Assembly: GCA_964235605.1 (NCBI GenBank)
Contig: CAXSCR010000010.1
Coordinates: 1 to 64,000, forward strand
DNA from: DATCRE01 sp964235605
Lineage (GTDB): Bacteria > Bacteroidota > Bacteroidia > Cytophagales > Cyclobacteriaceae
Direction: 5' to 3'
Length of the DNA: 64,000 bases
In this document: piece after piece, positions 50,232-59,643 of the stretch
Layout: every line of letters begins with the position of its first letter
Numbering within the stretch: the stretch's first letter is position 1
The notes under the pieces: generated by a model
Told to the model about the DNA's origin: nothing
The model's database searches: none
Seen by the model: the letters and a program-made list of their open reading frames with translations, nothing else
Position numbers and translations under genes: made by a program

Positions 50232-50398
50232 TGCTACTTTACTTATTTGTTATTCCACTTGGTCAAGAAAAACAAATCCTTAAAATGACCCCGACATGTG
50301 AGTCACCTGCATAAAGCTTGAAAAAATTGAGCTAGCAGCTCAAAGCTATTCAGCCAAAAGCTATAAGTTTGATACTAAAACTTAAAAACGATTTCCTT
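50232..50398 (-). repeat. Dispersed MITE-like repeat, copy 4
   Basis: Same order of blocks and same orientation as the copy at 49072-49236, with small losses inside the GCT/AGC-rich part (GGCTGAATAGCTTTGAGCTG). The flank GCTACTTTACTTATTTGTTA also matches GTAGCTTTACTTATTCGTTA of copy 3, so the element extends further than the core shared with copies 1 and 2. Confidence 0.8.
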
Positions 50399-50679
50399 GA
50401 TCTCAAGGTATGCTTTGTCTACTATCTCTTAATATACTTACTTTCTCTCCTAGTGCAAAAATCAGTAATATCGTAATATCATTTCAACTGTGAATAGAAA
50501 TATGAACTGTTCTGCATAAATAATTCGCTACTGGTATGAATTATAAATGCCTTCAAGTTTGACTGTTGGGGCAATTCCGACATCAAAACCAGCGTATTCA
50601 ATTATTTCTTATTTTTAAACTTTTAAACAACCGAACCACATGTTCTTTACGATAGACGTCCTAATCCGCAAAAGACCAG

Positions 50680-51145
50680 AAAGTAAGCTTGAATGTTAAA
50701 TCAAAAGCTGTAACAGGTGTTACTACCTATGAGATTCAATTGAATACGACATGCGATTTTAGTAGTTGGGTCATTAGCAGAACGGGGGATTATATACTAC
50801 ATTTTGATTCTCTTAAATATTGTACAACTTACTATGTGCGTGTAAAAACAGATTTAGATAATCGGTTGGCATGTTCAGCCGTCGATACCTTGAAAGCAAG
50901 ATTTGTACATGATGAAAACATAGCTTTTTGGTCCAAATCCTTTTCAAACCTCATTGGCAGTAAACGTGACAACAACCACTATAGGTCGCGTACGTGTTAT
51001 GATACGTGATCTTCGGTGCAATAAACTTTATGACACTACGATAGACAATAATTCATTGACGTTGCTGGAAATGACTTGAAGAAAGGTGTGTATGTGCTTC
51101 AAGTTGTGAAGGATAAAAAAAATAAATTCTTATCGGATCATTAAA
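50680..51145 (+). pseudogene. Relic of a T9SS-secreted protein (fibronectin-like piece and sorting domain)
   Basis: The first frame encodes a fibronectin-type fragment (LNVKSKAVTGVTTYEIQLNT, YCTTYYVRVKTDL). After a gap and a frameshift, GRVRVMIRDLRCNKLYDTTI and then, in another frame, VAGNDLKKGVYVLQVVKDKK reproduce the usual end of a type A sorting domain (V.D..G..V.....L..GVYVL.V). The N-terminal body is missing. At least two frame changes and a stop confirm decay. Confidence 0.75.
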
Positions 51146-51225
51146 AACTAATTGTATGAATTCTAAACCTCCCTCGCGCTTAAAAGCGGATGAGGTTTAA
51201 AGTCACTTACATCTAGATCAGATAA

Positions 51226-52263
51226 TTACTTTTCGTTTTCGCTGATCAACTTTAGTATGGCATTATTTATAATAGATGTTTTGTTAGGAGGAATGTCGTG
51301 TCCCATCTTTTCAATCCACAGTGAATCTGCATTCGGGATAAGGCTAGCACATTTTTGACCCTCATAAAAGGGTACAAGCGGGTCAGACTTACCATGAATG
51401 ACAAGTGCGGGAATATCCAATTTCTTAAGCCCCTCAACCCGAGATCCAGAGGCTACGATCGCCGCTACATGGTGTTTAAAGGACCGTATATTAAAGCCGG
51501 TTCCCGTACGAAGGTTAAACAACGTAATTTCAGCAAGTGATTCAACGCGCGAGTCTTCAACTCCATCAGGAGAAAGTATGCGCCTGGCACCTACGTTTAT
51601 CTTTATTGCATTTTTTTCAGTTGGTAGCACACCATATTTTAGTAATAATGCTGTTAAGTGCAATAACAACAAATCATTTTTAGCCTTGGGCGATTTAGGG
51701 TTCTTTGCATGTGGACGAGACATTACAGATGTTAAAGTAATTACTCGGTCTCGGTGATTGATAGCCATAGATTGGGCCATCATTCCTCCCATGGACATAC
51801 CGACAACATGCACCTTACCAATTTTTAGATGATCAAGGATAGCAATCGCATCATTAACCATATTCTCTAATGTGTAAGGATCTTCTTTATTCCAATTCTT
51901 TATCCAGCTAGACCTCCCGGTGTCGCGATTATCAAACCGTATAACGTTGTAGCCTGCATCAACCAGGGGTTGGTAAAAATAAGATGGCCATTCTAGCGCA
52001 TCTCCAGTTAGTCCCATGATTAATAATATTGTCCCTTTCGCTGGTTGGGCAGGTCTAATGATCTCATACCAAATTTTTAACCCTTCTGACTCTACAGAGC
52101 CTGAATCGCCTTGAATAAGATCCGGAACTCCGACCGGTAACACTTTATCAATAATTGCATTGGTATTTTCTGGTAAGGAAGGGGCAAATGAAATAACAAA
52201 TACGGCTATGATGAACAGAATAATAACTAATATGAGTGCCAATCTTAATAGAATTTTTTTCAT
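51226..52263 (-). CDS. Alpha/beta-hydrolase, membrane-anchored or exported
   Basis: This is a 345-residue protein. An N-terminal hydrophobic helix (LRLALILVIILFIIAVFVIS) anchors or exports it. The hydrolase core has an oxyanion-type LLIMGLTGDALEWPS, a nucleophile elbow VGMSMGGMMAQ (Ser in GxSxG), an acid at GKSDPLVPF and the His at GHDIPP, so the catalytic triad is complete. VIRFDNRDTGRS is typical of the esterase/epoxide-hydrolase-like branch (EstB/YvaM-like). The substrate is unknown. Confidence 0.9.
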   Translation of the reverse strand: MKKILLRLALILVIILFIIAVFVISFAPSLPENTNAIIDKVLPVGVPDLIQGDSGSVESEGLKIWYEIIRPAQPAKGTILLIMGLTGDALEWPSYFYQPLVDAGYNVIRFDNRDTGRSSWIKNWNKEDPYTLENMVNDAIAILDHLKIGKVHVVGMSMGGMMAQSMAINHRDRVITLTSVMSRPHAKNPKSPKAKNDLLLLHLTALLLKYGVLPTEKNAIKINVGARRILSPDGVEDSRVESLAEITLFNLRTGTGFNIRSFKHHVAAIVASGSRVEGLKKLDIPALVIHGKSDPLVPFYEGQKCASLIPNADSLWIEKMGHDIPPNKTSIINNAILKLISENEK

Positions 52264-52386
52264 ACTTCTGGATTCTTCTTACTACAAAGCTGCCTTGGGT
52301 GGACTCCAAGGGAATGATACGCTAGCAATTAATGCTTAAGGTACTGATTTAATTTCACAAGAAAACCAGTTTACTCCTTTCAGACA

Positions 52387-52440
52387 GCGAAATCGCTTTA
52401 AGTTTTTAATATCAAACTAATAGCTTCTGGCTGCTTAGCG
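52387..52440 (+). repeat. Dispersed MITE-like repeat, copy 5 (truncated)
   Basis: Only the left part remains: CGAAATCGCTTTAAGTTTTTAATATCAAAC, then TAATAGCTTCTGGCTGCTTAG. It ends abruptly in unrelated sequence. Confidence 0.7.
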
Positions 52441-52486
52441 TTTCAAATTTCAAATTTCCACTTTCGAATTCACCTTCTATTTGTAT

Positions 52487-52972
52487 TTAGAATATCGCTT
52501 CCAACAATTTATACACGCCATAAAATGCAGCAGCTACAATAATTAGTGCTGAAAAGATAATGAAGAACAAAAGACCATTCCCTGAACCTTGGTGTTTTCC
52601 TTCGAAGTAATGCTCCTTTAGTAATTTCACATTTCGATCATTGGCTCTATAAAATACATCGAAGATGCTTCCAACTAAAGGTATTATACCGATAACAGTA
52701 TCAAGTGTCGAATTTAAAATCATTTTAATGACGACTTTCTTGCTCGCTCCTTGGGTGTGCATAATGTAAATAAGCGCCCCCGACATGGCATAAGTAATCA
52801 AATCACCAATGACAGGAAATAGGCTAATGAGCGGGTCTATCCCAAATCGTATTTTTGTTCCCGGGATTAAGAAACGTGAATCCATCCATCGACTTAAACG
52901 CTCAACTAAGAGGATATTTGCGTTATTATAAGTTGGTGTAGAGGGTTTAACAATATGTACTTTGGAATGCAT
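52487..52972 (-). CDS. DUF4112 membrane protein
   Basis: This is a 161-residue protein. The DUF4112 signature is plain: RWMDSRFLIPGTKIRFGIDP, LISLFPVIGDLITYAMSGAL, then IGIIPLVGSIFDVFYRANDR and NVKLLKEHY. Two hydrophobic stretches lie in the domain and a final membrane helix (LLFFIIFSALIIVAAAFYGV) at the C-terminus. The family is found across bacteria and has no established function. Confidence 0.88.
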   Translation of the reverse strand: MHSKVHIVKPSTPTYNNANILLVERLSRWMDSRFLIPGTKIRFGIDPLISLFPVIGDLITYAMSGALIYIMHTQGASKKVVIKMILNSTLDTVIGIIPLVGSIFDVFYRANDRNVKLLKEHYFEGKHQGSGNGLLFFIIFSALIIVAAAFYGVYKLLEAIF

Positions 52973-53189
52973 AATCTTTCATAAAATTTATTAAGAAAGA
53001 AATATGGTGCCAGTCTTCAGTAATCAAATCAGCGTTAATCAATAAGACTCATAGAAAAAATGAGGAAGCTACACCACAATAGTTGGTAGTTAGATGAGGA
53101 TTTAAATTAGTAAATTGATTATCATTAGAGAGATCCATGAAGCTTTGCCTTAGATCATAGATGACTCATTAATTGCTATAAAAACGAAT

Positions 53190-54010
53190 ACTAAATCAGT
53201 ACTGATTCTTGGATCGGGACATCTAGCATCAGGACGAAAAAGTTAATAGCTGATAAAGGGATTACTGTAATACATTTTCCTCTTCTACTATCCAACCAGC
53301 TTGATAGTGACCTATCCACAATAAATGAAACAGAAAGCATTACGCGGAATTAATCATGAGTCCTTTGATATGACTCACATTCTTTATGAGAAGGATGAAG
53401 ATAATCTGGAAGTAGTAATTGCCATGATGTCGTTGCACCCGAACTTGGCTATATCAACGTCACTATTTAATGAGAACATCAGACCTCATCTAGAGGCTGC
53501 AAATCCGAAATTAACTTTTTTAAATCCTGCTAAGATAGCCGCCCCCGCTGTTTGTTGGTGCTCTTGATTATTCCATCAAAAGCAGACAACCACCTTTTAA
53601 GGCCCGTGCTATTGAATCATTTAAAAATCGCAAAGACTCTTTTGTAATGATATTAATTGCATCCTTTGCACTCATCGCATTAGGTGTATAGTTTACTTTC
53701 ATTATAAGGAGCAATTAATATGGATAGATACTTTTTACTTTGTCGTTGTTACTATTTCTACTGTTGATTATGGGGATATTTAATTTGCAAGCCGCAAGTT
53801 CTCAAAGTAAGGTTGCTGGAATTGTACTCATTGTGTGTTCATCAGAATTTCATTTGGCTTATTTTCTCACTCATTATTGATCGCGTTATAAAACGACGCG
53901 CCGAGCGATCACTAGGAAGATAAAAAAGTACAACTACAAGAATCATATCACTCTCTGCAGTTTAGGTCGGCCTGGATACTTCATTGCAGACGAGCTCCAG
54001 TAAAGAAATA
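53190..54010 (+). pseudogene. Decayed K+ channel with RCK/TrkA-N domains
   Basis: Pieces in changing frames line up as one protein. SVLILGSGHLASG and KLIADKGITVIHFP plus STINETESITR form the first Rossmann/TrkA-N domain. KALRGINHESFDMTHILYEK and LEVVIAMMSLHPNLAISTSL complete it. FVGALDYSIKSRQPPFKARA and DSFVMILIASFALIALGV form a membrane helix. FVVVTISTVDYGDI is a degraded selectivity filter (TVGYGD expected). CSLGRPGYFIADELQ opens a second RCK domain. At least four frameshifts and several stops separate them, so the gene is dead. The final part may extend to ~54140. Confidence 0.82.
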
Positions 54011-54151
54011 GAACATGCGGTTTTATTTCATGCTATATTGAAGATGGCAGTTGGCCTGTCACAAATACTTTTCAGAGAGAGTTTATAAACCACGCTTTGG
54101 TGCTGTAGCTGTTGTAGCTGCAAAGCTATGTACTGATTCTGCTAAAGAATA

Positions 54152-55438
54152 TTACCCGCAAATCGTAAACACGGCGTCCACAAATCTGTCCAGATCTTTT
54201 GTCAACGTGTATACCTGTGGACTTACTCTTACGCCGACGGTTTTTTCGATTTTAACATTTGTTGTAATGATATGAAATTCCACGCCCAATCTCCGCCTAA
54301 GTTCATCGGCGTCCAATCCATCTATAGTGAACAGGCCAACGCCACAAGAAAACTGGGGCTTAAGCGAGACGTGAAGTCTTGCACGCGGATGGCGAAGTAA
54401 CTTTTCACACCAATAATTTTTTAAGTAACGCAGTCGTTCTTCTTTGCGCTGCGACCCTATAATTTGGTGAAATTCTATTGCGTGTGCAAGCGCTTGCTCT
54501 GCAGTGAAAGGACGGGTGCCTAGCGATTCAAATTTTCCAATGTCTTTGCTCGTGGGATTATCATTTGGAAATAGCGGCCACAGGCCGGCGATGTTTGCTT
54601 TTTTTACATAGAGCATGCCCAGACCAAATGGCGCACTCAGCCATTTGTGAAGACTCGTTCCGAAGTAATCAGGATCCATATCATGTATTTTGAAATCCAG
54701 GTGGCCGAATGATTGAGCACCATCAACAATTGAAATGATATTTCTTTTTCTAGCCTCTTCACATAGTCTTTTTACTGGTAAGATCTGACCCGTCCAATTG
54801 ATCATGTGGGTAATGTGCCACACTTTCGTTAGCGAAGTTGTTGCATCGACAAATAACTTCACGATCTCATCTTCATTTTCAATTGGACACTGTAATGCGA
54901 TCCAGTGGATTTTTATTTTCTCACGCATTTCCTTTTGCTTCCATGCATGAATCATATTAGGATAATCAAGCGTTGTCATCACAACCTCGTCTCTGGGTTG
55001 CAACGTTAAGCCCCACGTTACTGTTGCTAATGCTTCTGTGGTGTTTCTGTTAATAGCAATCTCCGATGCTTCCGCTCCAGCGAGCGCAGCCAAACTTTCT
55101 TTCACGGCGGGCCGGCTTTTATTGGCAACATTCCAAATATAATTCGACGGTTGTTCATTCGCCGCGTGGTAGTATTTATCCATTGCATCCTGAACAATTT
55201 TAGGTTGTGATGATACGCCTGCGTTGTTGAGATCCAATGTGTTTGGAGACACGGTAAATGATTGTGCTATGCGTAACCATAAGTCCTCCTGGCTTGCGGC
55301 ATCAGTTGGTGAGAATTTGCGTAGCGTTAGGAGCGCGTCTGCTACATCCTCCGCAATAGCACTGCTTGCAGCTGTAGAGACCGACAATGCGGCGGCTATG
55401 CCAAGTGTTCTTTTAAAAAATGACCTCCGTGAATTCAT
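54152..55438 (-). CDS. Tat-exported class V aminotransferase (isopenicillin N epimerase-like)
   Basis: This is a 428-residue protein. The leader has a twin-arginine motif, SRRSFFKRTLGIAAALSVST, so export in folded form by Tat is predicted. That fits a cofactor-bearing enzyme. The PLP domain follows the NifS/CsdB/CefD pattern: INRNTTEALATVTWGLTLQP, SIVDGAQSFGHLDFKIHDMD (Asp and Gln ring contacts) and the Schiff-base region GTSLHKWLSAPFGLG with the Lys. A cysteine-desulfurase active-site loop is not evident, and the family is usually labelled isopenicillin N epimerase-like. The true reaction in the periplasm is unknown. Confidence 0.9.
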   Translation of the reverse strand: MNSRRSFFKRTLGIAAALSVSTAASSAIAEDVADALLTLRKFSPTDAASQEDLWLRIAQSFTVSPNTLDLNNAGVSSQPKIVQDAMDKYYHAANEQPSNYIWNVANKSRPAVKESLAALAGAEASEIAINRNTTEALATVTWGLTLQPRDEVVMTTLDYPNMIHAWKQKEMREKIKIHWIALQCPIENEDEIVKLFVDATTSLTKVWHITHMINWTGQILPVKRLCEEARKRNIISIVDGAQSFGHLDFKIHDMDPDYFGTSLHKWLSAPFGLGMLYVKKANIAGLWPLFPNDNPTSKDIGKFESLGTRPFTAEQALAHAIEFHQIIGSQRKEERLRYLKNYWCEKLLRHPRARLHVSLKPQFSCGVGLFTIDGLDADELRRRLGVEFHIITTNVKIEKTVGVRVSPQVYTLTKDLDRFVDAVFTICG

Positions 55439-55683
55439 CGGTGTACATAAAGTATATTTTAATTCCCACGTTGGCGCGGCAGTTACTTCCGGGCTTCTTA
55501 TATCTATCTATAAAATAGCTCGCTTAGGGAATTTGCTTTCACAACGCATATTACGCTCTAATTCAATTATTAACAGCAAAGGGTTTAAAAAAATTTATCC
55601 GCTCATACGCATGCAGATTCTCTGAAAGCCAGTAAGGAACGCTACGGCGACATTAAATTTAATCGGACAACACTGAAAAGATA

Positions 55684-55715
55684 TAAAAAAAAGGAGGTCG
55701 TATTAGGCCTCCTTT
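55684..55715 (-). terminator. Rho-independent terminator of the BSP peptidase gene
   Basis: An 8-bp stem, AAAGGAGG (55690-55697) and CCTCCTTT (55708-55715), with a 10-base loop is followed on the minus strand by a run of T. It lies 22 bases past the stop at 55738. Confidence 0.88.
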
Positions 55716-55737
55716 AATTATTTATTAATGATAGTTC

Positions 55738-57774
55738 TTACTGTACTAAAATGCGTTTTCTATGCATCTTGCCGTTTGAATTGACAATTACAATGTAAAC
55801 TCCATGAGCAAGATGGCTTGCGTCAAGCGCAGCAACATTACTTGCGCTTTTTATTTGTGACTTCATTACATTATTTCCGAAAAGAGTGTATACTGCGGCT
55901 TCTCCAATTAATAATTTTGATGTTTCATCCACAATGTTTACTTCTTTAGCATTTGAATTGTACCATACAGATACTGCGCCATCAGTTTTGTTATTAACAA
56001 GAGATTGGGTTTCATTAATAGTAAACCTTGCAGAGGCGTTCGTATAGGTTACACAAGGAAAATCTTGCTGTGCCTTTCTGAATTGTGTTTCCCATTCTGC
56101 CGGCCATCCAAAAGCGTTGGTTGCTAATGATTTTAAATTTACACCCGCTGCTCCGCTCCAAAAGTGTACAAATTCGCCCCAGTTCAAGTCGCGTGCGTAA
56201 TCAACACCATTCTTCGTAAAACATTGCGATAATAATGTAAAATATCTGTTCAATACTTGCGCTTGGCCATATTGATTGTAGATAGGATAGAACCAGTCAC
56301 GGAACCAAAATGTATTAGCTCTTGGAAAGGCATCGCTGCGACCAATTTGTTCATTGTACCATTGCGTGGCATAATCTGTCTTTCCTAGTCCCCTATATAC
56401 ATCGTAGTTATAGATTTCAGCCCATTTGCTATCTCCCCAAAGACTGAATGCGGGAGAGCCATGAGAATCTTTTGATGAACCTTCAACAATATGTGCAACC
56501 TCATGTGTAGGAATAGCAACCGCATTGTAATCATTAGAAGTCCATGGTCCTGGACCTACATCAAGTACATTACGGAAATCATGACTTGAGTCGAAATAGC
56601 CAGACGGGTGGCCACCGGGATATTTTCCTGTATGCAGCACAGCATATAATCTGGGATCTTTGCCAAAGCTCCCGTAAAGATTTTTAGTATAACGCCATAC
56701 ATCGCCGATAAATTGGTATGTCCATGTTACCGAGCGATCAACGTCATTATCATAGTAAACAGCAACATCGTTATCATAGAAAACTAAAGATAATAATTGA
56801 TTATGTTCAAACCAATGTTCCTGCCATGTAGCTGGGGGATTAGGAATTGATATTACACCGCCGCCGCCAGTGCCTAATATTTCCCATTCGGCGAGTTGTA
56901 AAATAGTGCCACTGTTGTTTGTTATGTTCAAACGATAGTAGGTGAATGACATGGTATTGGTTATAGAAAACTCGCGTCGCTGAAAACGTGTCAGAAAATC
57001 TTCGTTGCTACGTGTGTCTAGGGTGGTCCAGGCTGCATCGTCATTAGATCCTTGGAAGGTCCAACTAAATGGATCTCTAGTGTCTTCGTCATTGGCAGAA
57101 GTAATGCTGTATCCAGAAACAACAGAAGGGTTGCCTTGTTGAAATTTTATCCAAGCTGCATTGTGTAGTGTCAAGTATTTTGTCGCACTTTGATTATCAA
57201 TAACTTTATCGATCGTCTCGCCTGCGGGTGAATCACTGTACTGTGCCGTGATAGCGCCTGCTAGATTGGTAATGTCTGTGATATTTAGCACGCCATAAAT
57301 TTCTAATTCTGCTAACTGTAAAATTGTTCCGCTGCTGCTTGTAAAATTCAAACGGTATTGGGTATATGCAATGGTATTGGTGAAGGAGAATTCTCTTCTT
57401 AAGAAACGTGTTGCAAAAGTTTGGCCACTCTGTGTGTTAATGGTAGTCCAACTCGTGCCGTTGTTTGATCCTTGAAAGGTCCAGTTCATGGGGTCACGTG
57501 CCGGTGCATCATTGGCAGAAGTGATCGCATATTTTGTAACCACATAAGGCTGACTTACGGTGTATTGTACCCAACCTGCGTTATGAAAAGTAAGATACTT
57601 AGTGGCCGATGCATTATCAATTAATTGAGCAATTGTTTCGTTCGCGGGAGAGTCGCTATATTGTGCACTTACTGTACCTCCTGTGTTGGTTATGTCAGTT
57701 TGTGCTGTAGCAGTTGCTCCCCAGGATAGGAAAGCTAAGGTGAATAGCAGTTTGTAATTTGTTTTTGTTTTCAT
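55738..57774 (-). CDS. T9SS-secreted basic-secretory-protein metallopeptidase with two discoidin-like domains
   Basis: This is a 678-residue protein. A signal peptide (NYKLLFTLAFLSWGATATAQ) is followed by two tandem ~140-residue F5/8-type (discoidin-like) domains that are close duplicates (ITNTGGTVSAQYSDSPANET and ITNLAGAITAQYSDSPAGET; LQLAELEIYG and LQLAEWEILG). The catalytic basic secretory protein (BSP) domain has AIPTHEVAHIVEG, matching the HExxH zinc site, and downstream SLWGDSKWAEIYNYDVYRGL. The C-terminal ~75 residues are a T9SS sorting domain (AVYTLFGNNVMKSQI ... GVYIVIVNSNGK). The discoidin domains probably bind sugars or polymers and bring the peptidase to its substrate outside the cell. 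It is monocistronic with its own terminator. Confidence 0.92.
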   Translation of the reverse strand: MKTKTNYKLLFTLAFLSWGATATAQTDITNTGGTVSAQYSDSPANETIAQLIDNASATKYLTFHNAGWVQYTVSQPYVVTKYAITSANDAPARDPMNWTFQGSNNGTSWTTINTQSGQTFATRFLRREFSFTNTIAYTQYRLNFTSSSGTILQLAELEIYGVLNITDITNLAGAITAQYSDSPAGETIDKVIDNQSATKYLTLHNAAWIKFQQGNPSVVSGYSITSANDEDTRDPFSWTFQGSNDDAAWTTLDTRSNEDFLTRFQRREFSITNTMSFTYYRLNITNNSGTILQLAEWEILGTGGGGVISIPNPPATWQEHWFEHNQLLSLVFYDNDVAVYYDNDVDRSVTWTYQFIGDVWRYTKNLYGSFGKDPRLYAVLHTGKYPGGHPSGYFDSSHDFRNVLDVGPGPWTSNDYNAVAIPTHEVAHIVEGSSKDSHGSPAFSLWGDSKWAEIYNYDVYRGLGKTDYATQWYNEQIGRSDAFPRANTFWFRDWFYPIYNQYGQAQVLNRYFTLLSQCFTKNGVDYARDLNWGEFVHFWSGAAGVNLKSLATNAFGWPAEWETQFRKAQQDFPCVTYTNASARFTINETQSLVNNKTDGAVSVWYNSNAKEVNIVDETSKLLIGEAAVYTLFGNNVMKSQIKSASNVAALDASHLAHGVYIVIVNSNGKMHRKRILVQ

Positions 57775-58351
57775 GGATAGGATAGTTTTAAAGTTTACTT
57801 GTAGGCTAAATTACTATGTATTATCCATGCTTACAAATTATAATGTATTAATAAGGTTTTGATTTTTAGCTGATACTTGAAGCTTGGAAGTTTGTATGAT
57901 GGTTAGGGTGCAATAATGTTGTGCTTACCATAGATTTATATAACATTATGCATCGATAGGTTTCATTGCAGTGGATGGATGAATTGTAAATTAATTTATG
58001 GCGAACACGAAATACGTTAACTATCAAGCAAATACCTTGGATCAAATCATTTACAAGGAATGCAATTCAAAGATGTTAGTTTAGTTCTTGAAGCGGTTTG
58101 TGGGGTAGGTGTGCAAACACGAATAATTGCCCCTAAGAATCTTCATATGCTGGTGCTAGTCCTCGTTCTATGGCAAGGAGGTATTGCCATGGTATTCCTC
58201 GAATTTAAGCAAATGGAGGCGACTGTTATTGGAATTAACGTTAAATTTAAGGGTGAATGTGAACTTAAATAAAACAAGTTTAATCCGCTTGCCTGGCATA
58301 ATTTTTTACGTTATAGCATAACCAATAATAATAATAAGAAGAACTAAGGCA
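57775..58351. other. Gene-free interval with one unsupported short frame
   Basis: No gene is supported. A 70-codon plus-strand frame at 58060-58272 has no recognisable domain, no good start context and unusual composition, so it is not called. The first ~100 bases hold the promoter of the BSP gene, and the last ~60 bases the promoter of the OmpA lipoprotein gene. Confidence 0.45.
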
Positions 58352-59020
58352 ATGAATAAGAGAGCAGGAATTTTTTGTTTGCTTTTAAGTCTGATTTTAA
58401 TATTGGACTCATGCAAAAGCATGAATAAAGCTACTGAGGGTACAATCGTAGGAGCGGGCGGTGGTGGTGCTATCGGAGCTGCCATTGGAAAAGCTGCTGG
58501 TAATACTGCTGCGGGTGCAATTATAGGTGCTGCCGTTGGTGGGGCTGCTGGTTATGGAATTGGCCGCTATATGGACAAGCAAGCGGAAGAGCTTAAAAAA
58601 GACCTTGAAGGCGCCGAAGTAGAAAGAATAGGCGAAGGTATTAAAATCACCTTTCATAAAGGGATTGAATTTGCGACTAACTCGGATGTATTATCCGCAA
58701 GCTCAAAAACTAATCTTAATGACCTGGCTAAGGTGTTGAATAAATATCCCGACACAAATATTTTAATTGAAGGCCACACTGACGCAAAAGGAACCCGAGA
58801 AATTAACATGCCTTTGTCTGAAAGACGCGCTCGTTCGGTATCTGCTTATCTTAAAATTTTAAGTGTAAAGGAGGGCCGTATCAGCAATATTGGCTATGGC
58901 CCGGACCAACCAATTGGAGACAATACAACAGACGCGGGAAGACAACAAAATAGAAGGGTAGAAGTAGCAATTTATGCTGACAAGAAATTAAAGAAGAAAG
59001 CTGAAAACGGAGAACTATAA
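58352..59020 (+). CDS. OmpA-family lipoprotein with glycine zipper (YiaD-like)
   Basis: This is a 222-residue protein. A lipobox, ILDSC, ends the leader (Cys ~21). Residues ~30-75 are a glycine-zipper region (GAGGGGAIGAAIGKAAGNTA, then GAAVGGAAGYGIGRYMD), thought to insert into or associate with membrane. Residues ~105-215 form an OmpA-C peptidoglycan-binding domain: ATNSDVLSASSKTNLNDLAK, IEGHTDAKGTREINMPLSER, RARSVSAYL and NRRVEVAIY. The key Asp (GHTD) and Arg (LSERRA) are present. It should link the outer membrane to the cell wall. A terminator follows 20 bases after the stop. Confidence 0.93.
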   Translation: MNKRAGIFCLLLSLILILDSCKSMNKATEGTIVGAGGGGAIGAAIGKAAGNTAAGAIIGAAVGGAAGYGIGRYMDKQAEELKKDLEGAEVERIGEGIKITFHKGIEFATNSDVLSASSKTNLNDLAKVLNKYPDTNILIEGHTDAKGTREINMPLSERRARSVSAYLKILSVKEGRISNIGYGPDQPIGDNTTDAGRQQNRRVEVAIYADKKLKKKAENGEL

Positions 59021-59039
59021 CCTAAAGCTATTTTATTAT

Positions 59040-59069
59040 AAACCGGCAAATTAGTTACCCGGTTTTTTT
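59040..59069 (+). terminator. Rho-independent terminator of the OmpA lipoprotein gene
   Basis: AAACCGG (59040-59046) pairs with CCGGTTT (59059-59065) and runs into seven T (59063-59069). Confidence 0.85.
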
Positions 59070-59120
59070 CTTACTAAACATTTTTTTTTCACGTGCTTTT
59101 ACTAAGCATTGATATTAAAT

Positions 59121-59624
59121 AGGGCCTGCTGAAAAAGTAAATATTGATTTTTTTAATAGGTGCGGCTTTGAAAGCCTACACCACTTGCAATTAGTAAATA
59201 TGATTACAAATTGGTAAAGGGTGTTACAAATCCATCGTGCAAAGGCCGATCTTGACTGAGGTAAATTTGTTTTGATGCACGGTTTTTTACGGCTTTGGGC
59301 ATTTTTCCTAGACCCTATTTAGGTGTAGTCGCTTGAATTATTGCTGATTCAAGAAGGCTATAACTGAGTAATTCATCCTTTCGCCTGGAAATGATATTGA
59401 AGAGTTCAAATTAGCTCCGGAGGACCTTCCTGTTTATAGAAAATTTATTCAGTTAAGACCGGCTCCATAGGAGTCACCTAAATACACGTTATGCCTAACA
59501 CCTTATCAAAAATCTATTTTCAATTTGTTTCTCTATGAGCCATCCTCCTTCACATTGACATATCTCCATGTCCTATTAAAAATTTACAATGTTCTAAAGA
59601 TTTTAAACTTTTTCAGTAGACCCT
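59121..59624. mobile_element. 504-bp non-autonomous element with 18-bp inverted ends
   Basis: The left end AGGGCCTGCTGAAAAAGT (59121-59138) and the right end ACTTTTTCAGTAGACCCT (59607-59624) are inverted repeats with 16 of 18 positions matching. Both sides are flanked by AAAT (59117-59120 and 59625-59628), a possible 4-bp target duplication. The ends resemble those of some DDE-transposase insertion sequences. No intact transposase fits. A short open piece (PGNDIEEFKLAPEDLPVYRK, near 59390-59450) may be cargo or a relic. Confidence 0.65.
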
Positions 59625-59643
59625 AAATATCCACCTACCACAT

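Noticed and set aside
53325..53567. Intact 80-residue gene
   Set aside because: It is an internal slice of the K+ channel relic and both ends are frameshift boundaries.
49000..54150. Prophage or integrated plasmid as the reason for the gene-poor stretch
   Set aside because: No integrase, phage structural or replication genes; the content is relics and short repeats.
58060..58272. 70-codon plus-strand frame before the OmpA lipoprotein
   Set aside because: No start context, no family, and mixed hydrophobic composition without signal-peptide logic.
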